Assembly: GCF_000719865.1 (NCBI RefSeq)
Contig: NZ_JOID01000003.1
Location: 207,593 to 271,592, forward strand
DNA length: 64,000 bases
DNA from: Streptomyces albus subsp. albus
GTDB taxonomy: Bacteria; Actinomycetota; Actinomycetes; Streptomycetales; Streptomycetaceae
Reading direction: 5' to 3'
Position 1 is the stretch's first letter; the number at the start of each line of letters is the position of its first letter. The notes under the pieces were generated by a model, which was not told where the DNA came from, did not search any database, and saw only the letters and a list, made by a program, of their open reading frames with translations. Shown in pieces: positions 48,109 to 58,096 of this stretch. Made by a program: the position numbers and the translations under genes.

Positions 48109-48624
48109 GTGGGTTTCTGGGGTTACTTAGTCGTCGGGAAGAGCGACCGCGAACTGGCGGAGTGCTCCACCCTCGCGCCCGGCCGGGAACGGCTGGAACT
48201 GGCCGAAACCTTCGCCGACGGCTGGCAGTTGTGGCAACATCCGAGCGAGCCCGGACTGGGCGACCTCGACGACGTCGCCGGAGCCCTGGCGAGGGAGACG
48301 GGGGCTCCCACGCTGCTGGCGTACGTCATGGACGGCGACTGCGCCGTGCTGGAGGGCGCCGGCCCCGTCCGCGGCTCCTGGACGGCCTGCCTGGGCCGGG
48401 CCGCGATGGCCCGGCACGTCGGCGAGGACGAGATCGTGCTGGACGATGTCTTCCCCTCCCCGGCGGGCGCCGCCGTCCATGCCGCGGGATGGGCCGCCGC
48501 GGCCGGGCGTACGGTGGACTCCCGGCGCCTGGCCGACGTTCTGAGCGCGGAACCGGACCCGGATGTCGAGAAGCTCTTCCACGAAGTACTGGAAAAGCTC
48601 GGCATACAGGCCGCCGGGGCGTGA
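48109..48624 (+). CDS. Conserved Streptomyces protein of unknown function
   Basis: 171 residues, soluble, no signal or membrane segment. It begins VGFWGYLVVGKSDRELAEC and contains WQLWQHPSEPGLGDLDDVAG, LLAYVMDGDCAVLEG and an acidic C-terminal helix (DVEKLFHEVLEKLG). I recognise it only as a family conserved in streptomycetes. GTG start has GGAGGGAG 7 bases upstream. Lies 96 bases before an ECF sigma gene. Confidence 0.75.
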   Translation: MGFWGYLVVGKSDRELAECSTLAPGRERLELAETFADGWQLWQHPSEPGLGDLDDVAGALARETGAPTLLAYVMDGDCAVLEGAGPVRGSWTACLGRAAMARHVGEDEIVLDDVFPSPAGAAVHAAGWAAAAGRTVDSRRLADVLSAEPDPDVEKLFHEVLEKLGIQAAGA

Positions 48625-48628
48625 GGAT

Positions 48629-48699
48629 GTCACCTCCGGGTGACGTGCGCAGTCCGGCCTGCGTGACAAGAGGGCGGACCAGTGCCCGGATGCGTGACA
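48629..48699. promoter_or_regulatory. GTGAC operator-like cluster before ECF sigma gene
   Basis: Palindrome GTCACCTCCGGGTGAC at 48629-48644 and direct repeats TGCGTGACA at 48660 and 48691 (31 bases apart, about three turns), just upstream of the sigma-factor start at 48721. Suggests a dimeric regulator, identity unknown. Confidence 0.45.
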
Positions 48700-48720
48700 G
48701 CGGCGGACGAAGAGGACAGC

Positions 48721-49359
48721 GTGGGCAAGCGTGGGGAGCGCCGACGTACGCAGCAGGGTGACGACGGAGGCCTCGGGGAAGCCGTCGAACGCGCCCAGAA
48801 CGGCGATGAGGAGGCATTCACCCTGCTCTACCGGCTGGTTCAGCCGAGGCTGCTCGGCTACGTACGGGGCCTGGTCGGCGACGACGCCGAGGACGTGACC
48901 GCCGAGGCGTGGCTGGAGATCGCCCGGGACCTCGGCCGGTTCCGCGGCAACGGCGACGGCTTCCGCGGCTGGACGGCGACCATCGCCCGGCACCGCGCCC
49001 TGGACCATCTGCGCCGGCAGCGGAGCCGCCCGCGCACCGCCCTGCTGGAGCAGGACGTGCTGGAGCTGCCGGGCCGTCAGGACACCGAGCGCGAGGCCCT
49101 GGAGACCCTGTCGACCGAGGAGGCGCTGGCGATGGTCGCCGGGCTGCCGAGGGATCAGGCCGAGGCGGTGCTGCTGCGGGTGGTGGTCGGCCTCGACGGC
49201 CCGGCGACCGCCCGTGTGCTGGGCAAACGCAGCGGCGCGGTCCGTACCGCCTCGTACCGGGGCCTCAAGAGGCTCGCCGGGCAGCTCGCCGACCGGGCCC
49301 CGACGGGCGGCCGGTCCGTGACGACTCCCGCCTCTCGGACGCTTGGGGAAGTGGAATGA
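48721..49359 (+). CDS. ECF sigma factor (copy 1)
   Basis: 212 residues. Sigma region 2 (about 27-100: LLYRLVQPRLLGYVRGLVGD, DDAEDVTAEAWLEIARDLGR, FRGWTATIARHRALDHLRR) and region 4 (about 125-195: LPRDQAEAVLLRVVVGLDG, ARVLGKRSGAVRTASYRGL). GTG 48721 has GAAGAGGA upstream and matches the start of copy 2. Coupled by ATGA to a membrane protein that probably acts as its anti-sigma or signal partner. Very similar in layout to the pair at 51131-53349. Confidence 0.88.
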   Translation: MGKRGERRRTQQGDDGGLGEAVERAQNGDEEAFTLLYRLVQPRLLGYVRGLVGDDAEDVTAEAWLEIARDLGRFRGNGDGFRGWTATIARHRALDHLRRQRSRPRTALLEQDVLELPGRQDTEREALETLSTEEALAMVAGLPRDQAEAVLLRVVVGLDGPATARVLGKRSGAVRTASYRGLKRLAGQLADRAPTGGRSVTTPASRTLGEVE

Positions 49360-50699
49360 GCGGGCACCGACACCCCGACGGGAGCGGCGTGAACCGGAAG
49401 AAGGCGGAGCGTTTGCTGAACCGCGAGCCCTCGGGTGTCGCGGGAGGCGCCGCCGGCTCCGAGCTGGATCACCTGCTGGCGGCGGCGGCCCGCCCGCCCG
49501 CGGCCGATCCGGAGCGTGCCCGGAAGCATGAGGAGGCGGCCCTGGCGGCCTTCCGTGCCGCCCGCGTCGCGGGCCGTGCCGCCACCGAGCCGCGGCCGCA
49601 GGACGACTGGCGGCCGGAGCGGCGGGGCCTGGCCGGCCTGTGGGCGCGGCACCGCCCGGCGAAGGCGGTCGTGGGCGGCGTGCTGGCCGGGCTCATGCTG
49701 GGCGGCGTGGCGGTGGCCGCCGGCACCGGCGTCATCCGGGTGCCGTTCATCTCCGGTGACGAGCCCGGGGACTCCCGGCCGGGGGAGAACGGCAAGGAGA
49801 GCCCCGGAGACCACGGGCGGGGCGGGCCGGACGGCTCCCGCCCCGGCGGCTCGGACCACTGGGACGACGGCGCCGGGGAGAAGGACGGCAAGGCGCTGCG
49901 GAAGCTGTGCCGGACGTACGGCCGGGCGAACGCCGATGCCGACGGCGGGGGCGGCGCCAACGGCAAGGGCACCTCCGACGGCGGGAACAACGGTGCCGCG
50001 GGCGGCAAGGGCACCGGGGAACTGAGCGCGGAAGCCTACGAACGGCTGGTCATGGCCGCGGGCGGTGAGAACCGGGTGAGCGACTACTGCGCCTGGCTCA
50101 CCGGTCCGGGTGCCGCCGGCGCGGAGAAGGAGAAGGGGACGGCCGCCAACGGTGGCGCCAGTGGCGATGCCGGCAGCGGCGGCAACAACGCGAACAGCGG
50201 CAGCAGCGGGAACGCCAACAGCGGTGGCAGCAACGCCAACAGCGGCGGCAACAGCGACGCCGCCACCGAGGGGAACAACGCCAACAGCGGCAGCAGCGAG
50301 AACGCGGGCAGCAGCGCCGGCAGCAGCGCCGGGAACACCGACGCCACCACACGGGGCGGCGCGAGTGGCGCCGCACGCGGCAACGCGAACGGCGGCGCAG
50401 GTGGCAATGCCAACGGTGGCGCCGCCGGGAGCGGGGGCGGCGGGAACGCCAACGGCGGAAATGCCAACGGCGGCGGAGCCGCCAACAGCGGCGGCAACGG
50501 GAACGCCAACAGTGGCGGCAACGCGGGCGGCCGCTCCGAGCGGGCTCCCGACGACGCGGACCTCCTCCGGAGCGGCAACGCGGACGAGCCCCGCGGCGCC
50601 GCCGACGCCCGCGCGAGAAGGGCGGACCGGGACACCGGCCGTCCCCGTGCCGCCCGCCGGGGCCGTGATCGCGGGGAGCGCGGTGGCGGCGGTTCGTGA
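49356..50699 (+). CDS. Putative anti-sigma membrane protein, Asn/Gly repeats
   Basis: 447 residues. Cytoplasmic N-terminal part (1-100) with KKAERLLNREPSG and HEEAALAAFRAARVAG, one membrane segment (about 103-126, VVGGVLAGLMLGGVAVAAGT), and an extracytoplasmic domain with two conserved Cys (LCRTYGRAN and VSDYCAWL). The remaining 190 residues are mostly Gly/Asn/Ser/Ala repeats of the GNANSGG type, ending in a basic Arg-rich tail. It shares N-terminal motif, membrane segment and Cys domain with the protein at 51826. No zinc anti-sigma HxxxCxxC motif, so a non-classical anti-sigma role is inferred from coupling. Confidence 0.75.
   Translation: MSGHRHPDGSGVNRKKAERLLNREPSGVAGGAAGSELDHLLAAAARPPAADPERARKHEEAALAAFRAARVAGRAATEPRPQDDWRPERRGLAGLWARHRPAKAVVGGVLAGLMLGGVAVAAGTGVIRVPFISGDEPGDSRPGENGKESPGDHGRGGPDGSRPGGSDHWDDGAGEKDGKALRKLCRTYGRANADADGGGGANGKGTSDGGNNGAAGGKGTGELSAEAYERLVMAAGGENRVSDYCAWLTGPGAAGAEKEKGTAANGGASGDAGSGGNNANSGSSGNANSGGSNANSGGNSDAATEGNNANSGSSENAGSSAGSSAGNTDATTRGGASGAARGNANGGAGGNANGGAAGSGGGGNANGGNANGGGAANSGGNGNANSGGNAGGRSERAPDDADLLRSGNADEPRGAADARARRADRDTGRPRAARRGRDRGERGGGGS
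50190..50530. repeat. Coding repeats for Asn/Gly/Ser-rich tract
   Basis: Imperfect repeats of AACGCCAACAGCGGCGGC-like words encode GNANSGGN and GNANGG units. Expandable without frameshift when the unit length is a multiple of three. Confidence 0.75.
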
Positions 50700-51130
50700 G
50701 CGGCGCACCCGCGCGGCACCGGGAGAGGAGCACCCGGGACAGGACGCTCCGGAAAAGAGGACGACCGGGGTCGCCACCCCCCACAGGAGAGACCCCGGCC
50801 GTCGTTCTGGAGGACCCGTCGGGGTCCGTACTCCCTTCAGCGCCGGACGAGCGATTTGTGTCACAGTGCCGTCCGGCCCGGCGGCTCCCGGCCCGCCGCC
50901 GGGCCCTCGGTGCGCGGCCCGGGGCGTGATCTCGGCCATGGACGGCGCGCGTGGACTTGAACGCTCAACAACCCGTAGCGTTCGGGGAGTGGCACCCGCC
51001 GGGGCCCTTCCGCGACACGACCTGCGGCCCGGAAGGGCCGTACCGCCTCCGGAACGTCCGGCGGGCTCACGGAGCCTCGGCTCCGTGGCCAGGTGTCGGA
51101 AGTCCGGAAATAGTCAGGCAGGATGAAAGC
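50700..51130. other. Spacer upstream of ECF sigma copy 2
   Basis: 431 bases without a supported gene. It holds an inverted repeat GAACGCT/AGCGTTC (50959-50965 and 50977-50983), a 9-bp stem GGCCCTTCC/GGAAGGGCC (51003-51039), and the hairpin CACGGAGCC-TC-GGCTCCGTG (51068-51087) 44 bases before the sigma start, which could be a leader structure or operator. Confidence 0.5.
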
Positions 51131-51826
51131 GTGCTGGGGGACGACGCGGAGCTGACCGCCGCAGTGCACGCGGCACAGGACGGAAACGAGACCGCCTTCC
51201 GTTCTGTCTACCGCGCCGTGCACCCGCGGCTGCTGGGCTATGTCCGGACGCTGGTCGGCGAGCCCGACGCGGAGGACGTGACCTCCGAGGCGTGGCTGCA
51301 GATAGCCCGCGACCTGAGCCGGTTCAGCGGCGACGCGGACCGCTTCCGGGGCTGGGCCGCGCGCATCGCGCGCAACCGGGCGCTCGACCACATCCGGATG
51401 CGCGGCCGGCGCCCCGCCGTCAGCGGTGACGAGACCGAGCTGGCGGACCGCGCGGCCGACGCCGACACCGCCTCCGAGGCCCTGGAGGCGCTCGGCACCG
51501 GCCGCACCCTCCGGCTCATCGCCCAGCTCCCCCGGGACCAGGCCGAGGCCGTGGTGCTGCGGGTGGTCGTGGGGCTCGACGCGAAGAGCGCCGCCCATGT
51601 GCTGGGCAAGCGGGCCGGCGCGGTGCGCACGGCCGCCCACCGGGGCCTGCGGCGGCTGGCCGAACTCCTCGACGAGACGGGCACCGCCGACGGCGTACCG
51701 GCCGTCGGTGAGAACCCCGCGCGCCAGGGCGGACTGGACGGCGTGCCTCCGCAGCGCGGCCCCCGAAGTGGTGCGGCCGCGGCCGGTGTGACGGAAACGT
51801 ATGTGCGGACGCAGAAGGACATGTGA
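51131..51826 (+). CDS. ECF sigma factor (copy 2)
   Basis: 231 residues. Region 2: VYRAVHPRLLGYVRTLVGEP, DAEDVTSEAWLQIARDLSRF, FRGWAARIARNRALDHIRM. Region 4: LPRDQAEAVVLRVVVGLDAK, HVLGKRAGAVRTAAHRGLRR. Clearly a paralogue of copy 1. GTG 51131 has CAGGATG 8 bases upstream; a longer GTG start at 50951 would add an unlikely leader. The C-terminal 45 residues are a Gly/Ala/Arg extension absent from copy 1. The stop overlaps the next gene. Confidence 0.88.
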   Translation: MLGDDAELTAAVHAAQDGNETAFRSVYRAVHPRLLGYVRTLVGEPDAEDVTSEAWLQIARDLSRFSGDADRFRGWAARIARNRALDHIRMRGRRPAVSGDETELADRAADADTASEALEALGTGRTLRLIAQLPRDQAEAVVLRVVVGLDAKSAAHVLGKRAGAVRTAAHRGLRRLAELLDETGTADGVPAVGENPARQGGLDGVPPQRGPRSGAAAAGVTETYVRTQKDM

Positions 51827-53349
51827 TGGCCGAGGACCGCTACAGCTGGCTCGACGAGGACGCCGCGGAGCGGTTGCTGCGCGGCGAACCCCTCGGCGTG
51901 CCGGACGCCGGGGCCGGTGACGGCCGGGCGGAAGAGCGGGCCCGAAGACTTTCGGCCGCCCTGAGATGCGTGGCGGACCCGGCGCGGCTGCCGGCCGGCA
52001 CCGACGAAGAGGGCGCCTTCCTCGGCGAAGCCGTCGTACTGGCCGCCTTCCGCGAGGCGGCCGGTGGCGCGCAGCGCCCCGGTTCCGGCGCCCGGGGCCG
52101 CACCCTGTTCGGGCTTCCCCGCGCCGCCGGAGGCGGCCGCCGGCCGGCCCTGGGACGTCCGCTGCGTGCGGGCCTCGCCGTGGCTCTGGCGGGCTGCGCC
52201 CTGGGCGGGGTCGCGGTCGCCGCGGGCACGGGTGTGCTGCCCACGCCGTTCAACCACTCCGTTGAGCCGGGGCCGTCCGGCAGCGCTCCCGGCACCGGCC
52301 GCGCCCCCTCCGCCCCCGGGCACGGCGCGGGCGGTACGGACGGCGAGTCGCCCCGGGACCACCACGAGACCGACGAGCACGGCGAGAAGAGCCCGGGGGC
52401 CGGGGGCCACGGCGGCACCAAGGGCCTGGGCAGCGACCGGGACGAGCCCGCCGGCGGCCGGGACGGCGCCGCGGACCGCATCCCCGTTCCCCCGGGCTTC
52501 GGTGACGCGAAGACCCGCGGGGCGGTGATCGCGCTCTGCCGGGAGTACACGGCGGACACCCTCGATCGCCGGACCCGCGGCCGGATCGAAGCCGCCGCGG
52601 GCGGCCCCGCTGCGGTGGAGGGCTACTGCGGCCGGCTGCTGGACGGCAAGGACGACAACGATGCCGAGGGCTCCCGCGGCGGAGGCTCCGGCTCGGACAC
52701 CGGCGCCGGCGCGAGGCCGGGGTCCGGAGACTCCGGGGGTTCCGCCCCCGGCACGCGGCCCGGGTCCGGCTCCCACGCCGACCCGTACGTCGGTTCCGGC
52801 CCCGGCGGCGTGAACCCGCCGGGCGCCGGCGGCGGCCGCGACGGCAGAGCCGGGCACGGCGAACGCGGCGGTCACGCGGACCGCCCGCCCGGGCCCCTGC
52901 GCGACGAGCCCCGCTCGGACCGCCGCCACGACCGGGAGCACCCGGCAGACCGGGAGAACCGGGGCCGGGAGAACCGGGGCCGGGAAGACCGGGGCCGGGA
53001 AGACCGGGAGCACCGCCAAGCCCCCCGGGACCGCGCGGACAGCCAGGACGGCAGAGCGAGCGGCGCGCCGAACAGCCGGACGAACGGCGCCGCGAACGGC
53101 CAGCCGGGCGCTGCCGCGAACGGCCGGACTGATGATGCAGGGAACCGCCAGGCGAACAGCCGGCCGAACGGCGCCGCGAAGGGCCGGGCGGACAGCCGCC
53201 ACGCGGCCGACCCGGGCACGGAGCGGGCGGACGCCCCGGGCGGCACGCGGGCTTCGTCCCCGTCGGCCTCTCCGGCCGCACCGTCGAACGCTTCCCGCAC
53301 CGGCACACCGCCCCGCCCCGCGGCAGCGGAATCCCCCGAAGCCGGTTAG
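51826..53349 (+). CDS. Putative anti-sigma membrane protein, repeat tail
   Basis: 507 residues, paralogue of the protein at 49356. N-terminal DEDAAERLLRGEPLG and EAVVLAAFREAAG, membrane segment about 113-136 (AGLAVALAGCALGGVAVAAG), and an extracytoplasmic Cys domain (ALCREYTADTLDRRTRGRIE; VEGYCGRLLDG). The last 250 residues are low complexity: Gly/Ser/Pro, then RENRG/REDRG repeats, then Asn/Gly/Arg/Ala repeats. ATG 51826 shares one base with the sigma stop; GTG 51823 is an alternative. Probably controls its sigma partner. Confidence 0.75.
   Translation: MAEDRYSWLDEDAAERLLRGEPLGVPDAGAGDGRAEERARRLSAALRCVADPARLPAGTDEEGAFLGEAVVLAAFREAAGGAQRPGSGARGRTLFGLPRAAGGGRRPALGRPLRAGLAVALAGCALGGVAVAAGTGVLPTPFNHSVEPGPSGSAPGTGRAPSAPGHGAGGTDGESPRDHHETDEHGEKSPGAGGHGGTKGLGSDRDEPAGGRDGAADRIPVPPGFGDAKTRGAVIALCREYTADTLDRRTRGRIEAAAGGPAAVEGYCGRLLDGKDDNDAEGSRGGGSGSDTGAGARPGSGDSGGSAPGTRPGSGSHADPYVGSGPGGVNPPGAGGGRDGRAGHGERGGHADRPPGPLRDEPRSDRRHDREHPADRENRGRENRGREDRGREDREHRQAPRDRADSQDGRASGAPNSRTNGAANGQPGAAANGRTDDAGNRQANSRPNGAAKGRADSRHAADPGTERADAPGGTRASSPSASPAAPSNASRTGTPPRPAAAESPEAG
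52951..53010. repeat. 15-bp coding tandem repeat
   Basis: Four copies of CGGGAGAACCGGGGC-like units (two identical, two with AAGACC) encode RENRG-RENRG-REDRG-REDRE. Confidence 0.85.
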
Positions 53350-54446
53350 TGCGCCTTCCGGCAGTCCCGCCTGCCCGGGGCGGCGTCGGGCTCGCACTCC
53401 CTGAGCCTCGGCCGGGGGCCCCACGCCGCGTGTCCGGGCTCGTCCCGAGACGCCCGGTGTCGGGACAGTCCTCCGCCTTGCGAGCGCACGCACCCGACGC
53501 CGCCGGGTCCGCCCGCCGGGCCCGCCCTTCGGGCAGACGGCACCACCTGCGGAACACGCTGGAGGCGCCGGGGCGTCGCCCCGTCAGGCGCCGACCGCCT
53601 CGGAAGCCGGCCTCCCCCCGGCCCTCGGCCCCCGTCCCCGGCCGACCTCGCCGGGGCGTGCCTTCCCGGGCTGAGCCCGTACTCGCCCCTGCCCGGCCCC
53701 GCCTGGCGTCATCGGAACGCCCGGGCCGGGCCGCGTGATCGTCGGTCGCCCGACCATCGCCCTTGCCCGGCCCTGCCGCCCGGCCCCGCTGCCCTGCCGC
53801 GCCGCCCAGCCCTGCCGCTCCCAGCCGGGCGGGCGCATCCGTCCTGCTCCGAGCCCGTTGTCGTGCCCCGACCCGAGGGTGATGTCGTGCGGCGATCCGG
53901 GGGGCGAGCCGGGCGGCGAAGGGCATGGGCACATTTTTTCGGCGCCAGGTGTGACGTTTTTCGAGCGGGGGGCGCAGTAAGAAGTGAGCCGACTGGTCAT
54001 CGGCGGCACGTGAGCCCGGGTTCCCCCCGTACCTGAGGCTCCGTGCACGGCGCGGGCGGGGCACGTTCCCCCGGCCCTGCCCGCGCCCTCTCTTCGTCCC
54101 GGCAGCTCTTTCGTCCGAGCTGCCTTTCCCGCCCCGGCCCGACGCGCCGCCCGCGCCTGCCGGGTCCACACCCGGCGTGCGCAGGCCGGCTCCTCCCGCG
54201 TCTGCTCGCGCCCGTCCGCCCCGCTGCCCCCACCTCTGCAGTGCCGCCGGCGCGCCACTGCGCCCCCGCTCGCGCTCCGCCTGCGCCCCGTACGGAGAGC
54301 CCATGCTGTTCTCTGTGAGCAACGTCCCAGCGTGTGGGCCTCCACGGCACACGCGCCGCGCCGCTACAGTCCGTGGCGGACCCAACCGACTACCGGTGAG
54401 TACCGGGCGGCGGCACCCCACCCGCTCTACAGGAGGCAAGGCGAAC
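53350..54446. other. Long spacer before acyl-CoA mutase, no supported gene
   Basis: About 1.1 kb. GC-rich low-complexity sequence, with no frame showing protein-like composition. Notable points: a CGGCGCCAGGTGTGACGTTT element (53939-53958) nearly matching one upstream of 48109; two unusual T runs in an AT-richer patch at 53930-53960; and an AGGAGG ribosome site just before the mutase. It may contain a promoter or an untranslated leader. Confidence 0.5.
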
Positions 54447-56045
<1,599 letters not shown>

Positions 56046-56082
56046 GCGCGCTGCGCCCGTGCCGGCGTGACGGCGCGACGCT

Positions 56083-56127
56083 GTGACGGCGTGACGGCGT
56101 GACGGCGTGACGGCGTGACGGCGTGAC
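56083..56127. repeat. 8-bp tandem repeat GTGACGGC
   Basis: Five perfect head-to-tail copies of GTGACGGC plus GTGAC, starting 38 bases after the mutase stop and ending just before its terminator. Confidence 0.9.
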
Positions 56128-56132
56128 ACGAC

Positions 56133-56176
56133 ACGGCCGGGGCCGCCCCACCGGAAGGGGTGGCGGCCCCGGCCGT
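56133..56176 (+). terminator. Terminator hairpin after acyl-CoA mutase
   Basis: 15-bp perfect stem ACGGCCGGGGCCGCC / GGCGGCCCCGGCCGT (56133-56147 with 56162-56176), followed by TTCC. Confidence 0.85.
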
Positions 56177-56300
56177 TTCCTGCGCGGCCGCGCCTCCCGC
56201 CGGACAGCCGCCCGGCAGCACGCGGCGGTGGCCGCACGGTGACGTCCGGCACCCGGAATCCGCCTGACGCAAAACCGCATTCCTGTGCCAAACTCCGCTC

Positions 56301-57005
56301 ATGCTGGGAGTCACCGATCTTCCGACGTATCTGGTCGGACTTGCCCTGATCATCCTGCTGCCGGGGCCCAACAGCCTGTATGTCCTGTCCGTCGCCGCAC
56401 GCCGCGGGGTGCGGCGCGGCTACGCGGCGGCGGGCGGCGTCTTCTGCGGGGACGCGGTGCTGATGCTGCTGTCCGCCGCCGGTGTCGCCTCGCTGCTCCA
56501 GGCCAACGCCGTGCTCTACAGCATCGTGAAGTACGCGGGCGCCGGCTATCTGACCTGGCTGGCCGTCGGCATGCTGCGCGCCGCCGCGGGGATGTGGCGG
56601 AAGCGGCAGGAGCGGCCGGCCCGCGACGCGGCCGTGCCGGCCGCCCGGGCGGTGCCCGGGGCCGGCGGCTCCGCCGGAGCCCCCCGGTCCGTCGCCGGTG
56701 AGCGACCGTTCCGCCGGGCCCTCGGGATCAGCCTGCTCAACCCGAAGGCGATTCTCTTCTTCGTCTCCTTCTTCGTGCAGTTCGTCGATCCCGGGTATGC
56801 CCACCCGGCTCTGTCCTTCCTGCTGCTGGGCGCCTTCTGCCAGCTCTTCAGCTTCCTCTACCTGACCGCCCTGATCCTCGGCGGCAGCCGGCTCGCGGAG
56901 CGCTTCCGCCGGCGCAGGCGCCTCGCGGCCGGTGTCACCTCCGCCGCAGGCGCGCTCTTCCTCGGCTTCGCCGTGAAGCTCTCCCTCAGCAGCGCGGCGG
57001 GCTGA
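56301..57005 (+). CDS. LysE/LeuE-family exporter
   Basis: 234 residues, about six membrane helices. The signature LPGPNSLYVLSVAARRGVRRG near residue 20 and GISLLNPKAILFFVSFFVQF near residue 145 are diagnostic of LysE/RhtB/LeuE amino-acid exporters. A Pro/Ala/Gly/Arg loop (about 98-135) separates the two halves. The likely role is export of an amino acid or similar small molecule; the substrate is unknown. Convergent with gntR. Confidence 0.9.
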   Translation: MLGVTDLPTYLVGLALIILLPGPNSLYVLSVAARRGVRRGYAAAGGVFCGDAVLMLLSAAGVASLLQANAVLYSIVKYAGAGYLTWLAVGMLRAAAGMWRKRQERPARDAAVPAARAVPGAGGSAGAPRSVAGERPFRRALGISLLNPKAILFFVSFFVQFVDPGYAHPALSFLLLGAFCQLFSFLYLTALILGGSRLAERFRRRRRLAAGVTSAAGALFLGFAVKLSLSSAAG

Positions 57006-57033
57006 GCGGGGTCCGGCCGAGGGCCCCGCACGG

Positions 57034-57082
57034 ACCCGGCCCGGGCTTCGGCCCCGGGGCCGGGGTGCGGGCCGGGCCGGGT
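57034..57082. terminator. Hairpin between convergent LysE and gntR genes
   Basis: ACCCGGCCCGG (57034-57044) pairs with CCGGGCCGGGT (57072-57082), with further GC pairing possible inside. Confidence 0.6.
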
Positions 57083-57094
57083 GGCTTCGCCGTC

Positions 57095-57796
57095 TCAGGG
57101 CGCCAGGACGTCCAGCTCCGCCATGGCGCCCACGGTGATCTGCCGGGTCAGCCGCTCCGCGCGCTCCTCGTCCCGGGCCCGTACCGCTTCCGCGACCTGG
57201 ACGTGCAGGGTGACCGCGGCCGGGTCGGGGTCGGTGAACATCACCCGGTGCTGGGTGCGGCCGGTCAGCACCTCGGCCACGACATCGCCCAGCTTGGCGA
57301 ACATCTCGTTGCCCGAGGCCCGCAGCACCACGCGGTGGAACGCGACATCGTGCACCAGGTAGGCCTCCAGCTGACCGCCGCGTGAGGTCGCCACCATGCC
57401 CAGCGCGTGCCCGGTGAGTTCCGCGCACTGCTCGGCCGTCGCCAGCCGGGCGGCCAGTCCCGCGGCGACGGGTTCGACCGCCGAGCGCAGCACGGTCAGC
57501 GAACGGAGCTGCCGCGGCCGGTCGGAGCCCGCCAGCCGCCAGCGGATCACCTGGGGATCGAAGACGTTCCACTCCTCGGTGGGCCGTACGGTGACCCCGA
57601 CGCGGCGCCGGGACTCCACCAGCCGCATCGACTCCAGCACGCGGACCGCTTCCCGGACGACGGTCCGGGAGACGTCGAAGCGCTGCTCGAGTTCGTCCGT
57701 GCGCAGCACCGTCCCCGGCGGATATTCGCCGGACGCGATGGCGGGGCCGAGCGTCGCCAGCAGCTTGGCGTGCAGTCCCCGCTCCTGGCCCGTCAT
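57095..57796 (-). CDS. gntR: GntR-family (FadR/FCD) gluconate regulator
   Basis: 233 residues. Winged helix-turn-helix (about 8-72; LATLGPAIASGEYPPGTVLR, FDVSRTVVREAVRVLESMRL) plus a C-terminal all-helical FCD effector domain (HDVAFHRVVLRASGNEMF; LHVQVAEAVRARDEERAE). Divergent from gntK-gntP with two FadR-type operator sites between them, so it is probably the gluconate-responsive repressor of both directions. ATG 57796 is the first start ahead of the domain. Confidence 0.88.
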   Translation of the reverse strand: MTGQERGLHAKLLATLGPAIASGEYPPGTVLRTDELEQRFDVSRTVVREAVRVLESMRLVESRRRVGVTVRPTEEWNVFDPQVIRWRLAGSDRPRQLRSLTVLRSAVEPVAAGLAARLATAEQCAELTGHALGMVATSRGGQLEAYLVHDVAFHRVVLRASGNEMFAKLGDVVAEVLTGRTQHRVMFTDPDPAAVTLHVQVAEAVRARDEERAERLTRQITVGAMAELDVLAP

Positions 57797-58096
57797 GCCT
57801 CTGCGTCTCCCCGTGTCCGGCGCACTTCACTGAGTGGACGCAAGCCTACGGGGCGGCCCCGCCCGCTTTATGTATGACATTTCGATGACGAGCTCTTGAA
57901 TAAGTCATACATCTGGGCTTGGGTGGGCTCCGGCGGTCACCGGACGACCCCGCGCCGGCGCCCGACCGCGGGCAGCCGTCAACCGGCCCGCGGAGCGAGC
58001 GCCCCTCCACGGGCAACCTTGACGAGCAACCCGCGGCAGGCACCGAACCAGTACCCCCGACCCGCACCAGCAACCAGCAGAGACAGCGAGGTAGTG
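57797..58096. promoter_or_regulatory. gntR-gntK control region with twin FadR-type operators
   Basis: ATGTATGACAT at 57870-57880 is a perfect TGT-N3-ACA palindrome, and AAGTCATACAT at 57902-57912 repeats it inverted with one change. The ATGTATGAC half-elements face each other over 25 bases. Both sites lie near the gntR-proximal side; 185 bases of leader remain before gntK. Confidence 0.7.

Noticed and set aside
50160..50530. CRISPR-like periodic repeats
   Set aside because: Repeats are imperfect, without unique spacers, and in frame with a coding tract of Asn/Gly/Ser.
53584..54345. Possible minus-strand gene before the acyl-CoA mutase
   Set aside because: Residue composition is Arg/Gly/Ala-rich with scattered motifs of no known family, typical of non-coding GC-rich DNA.
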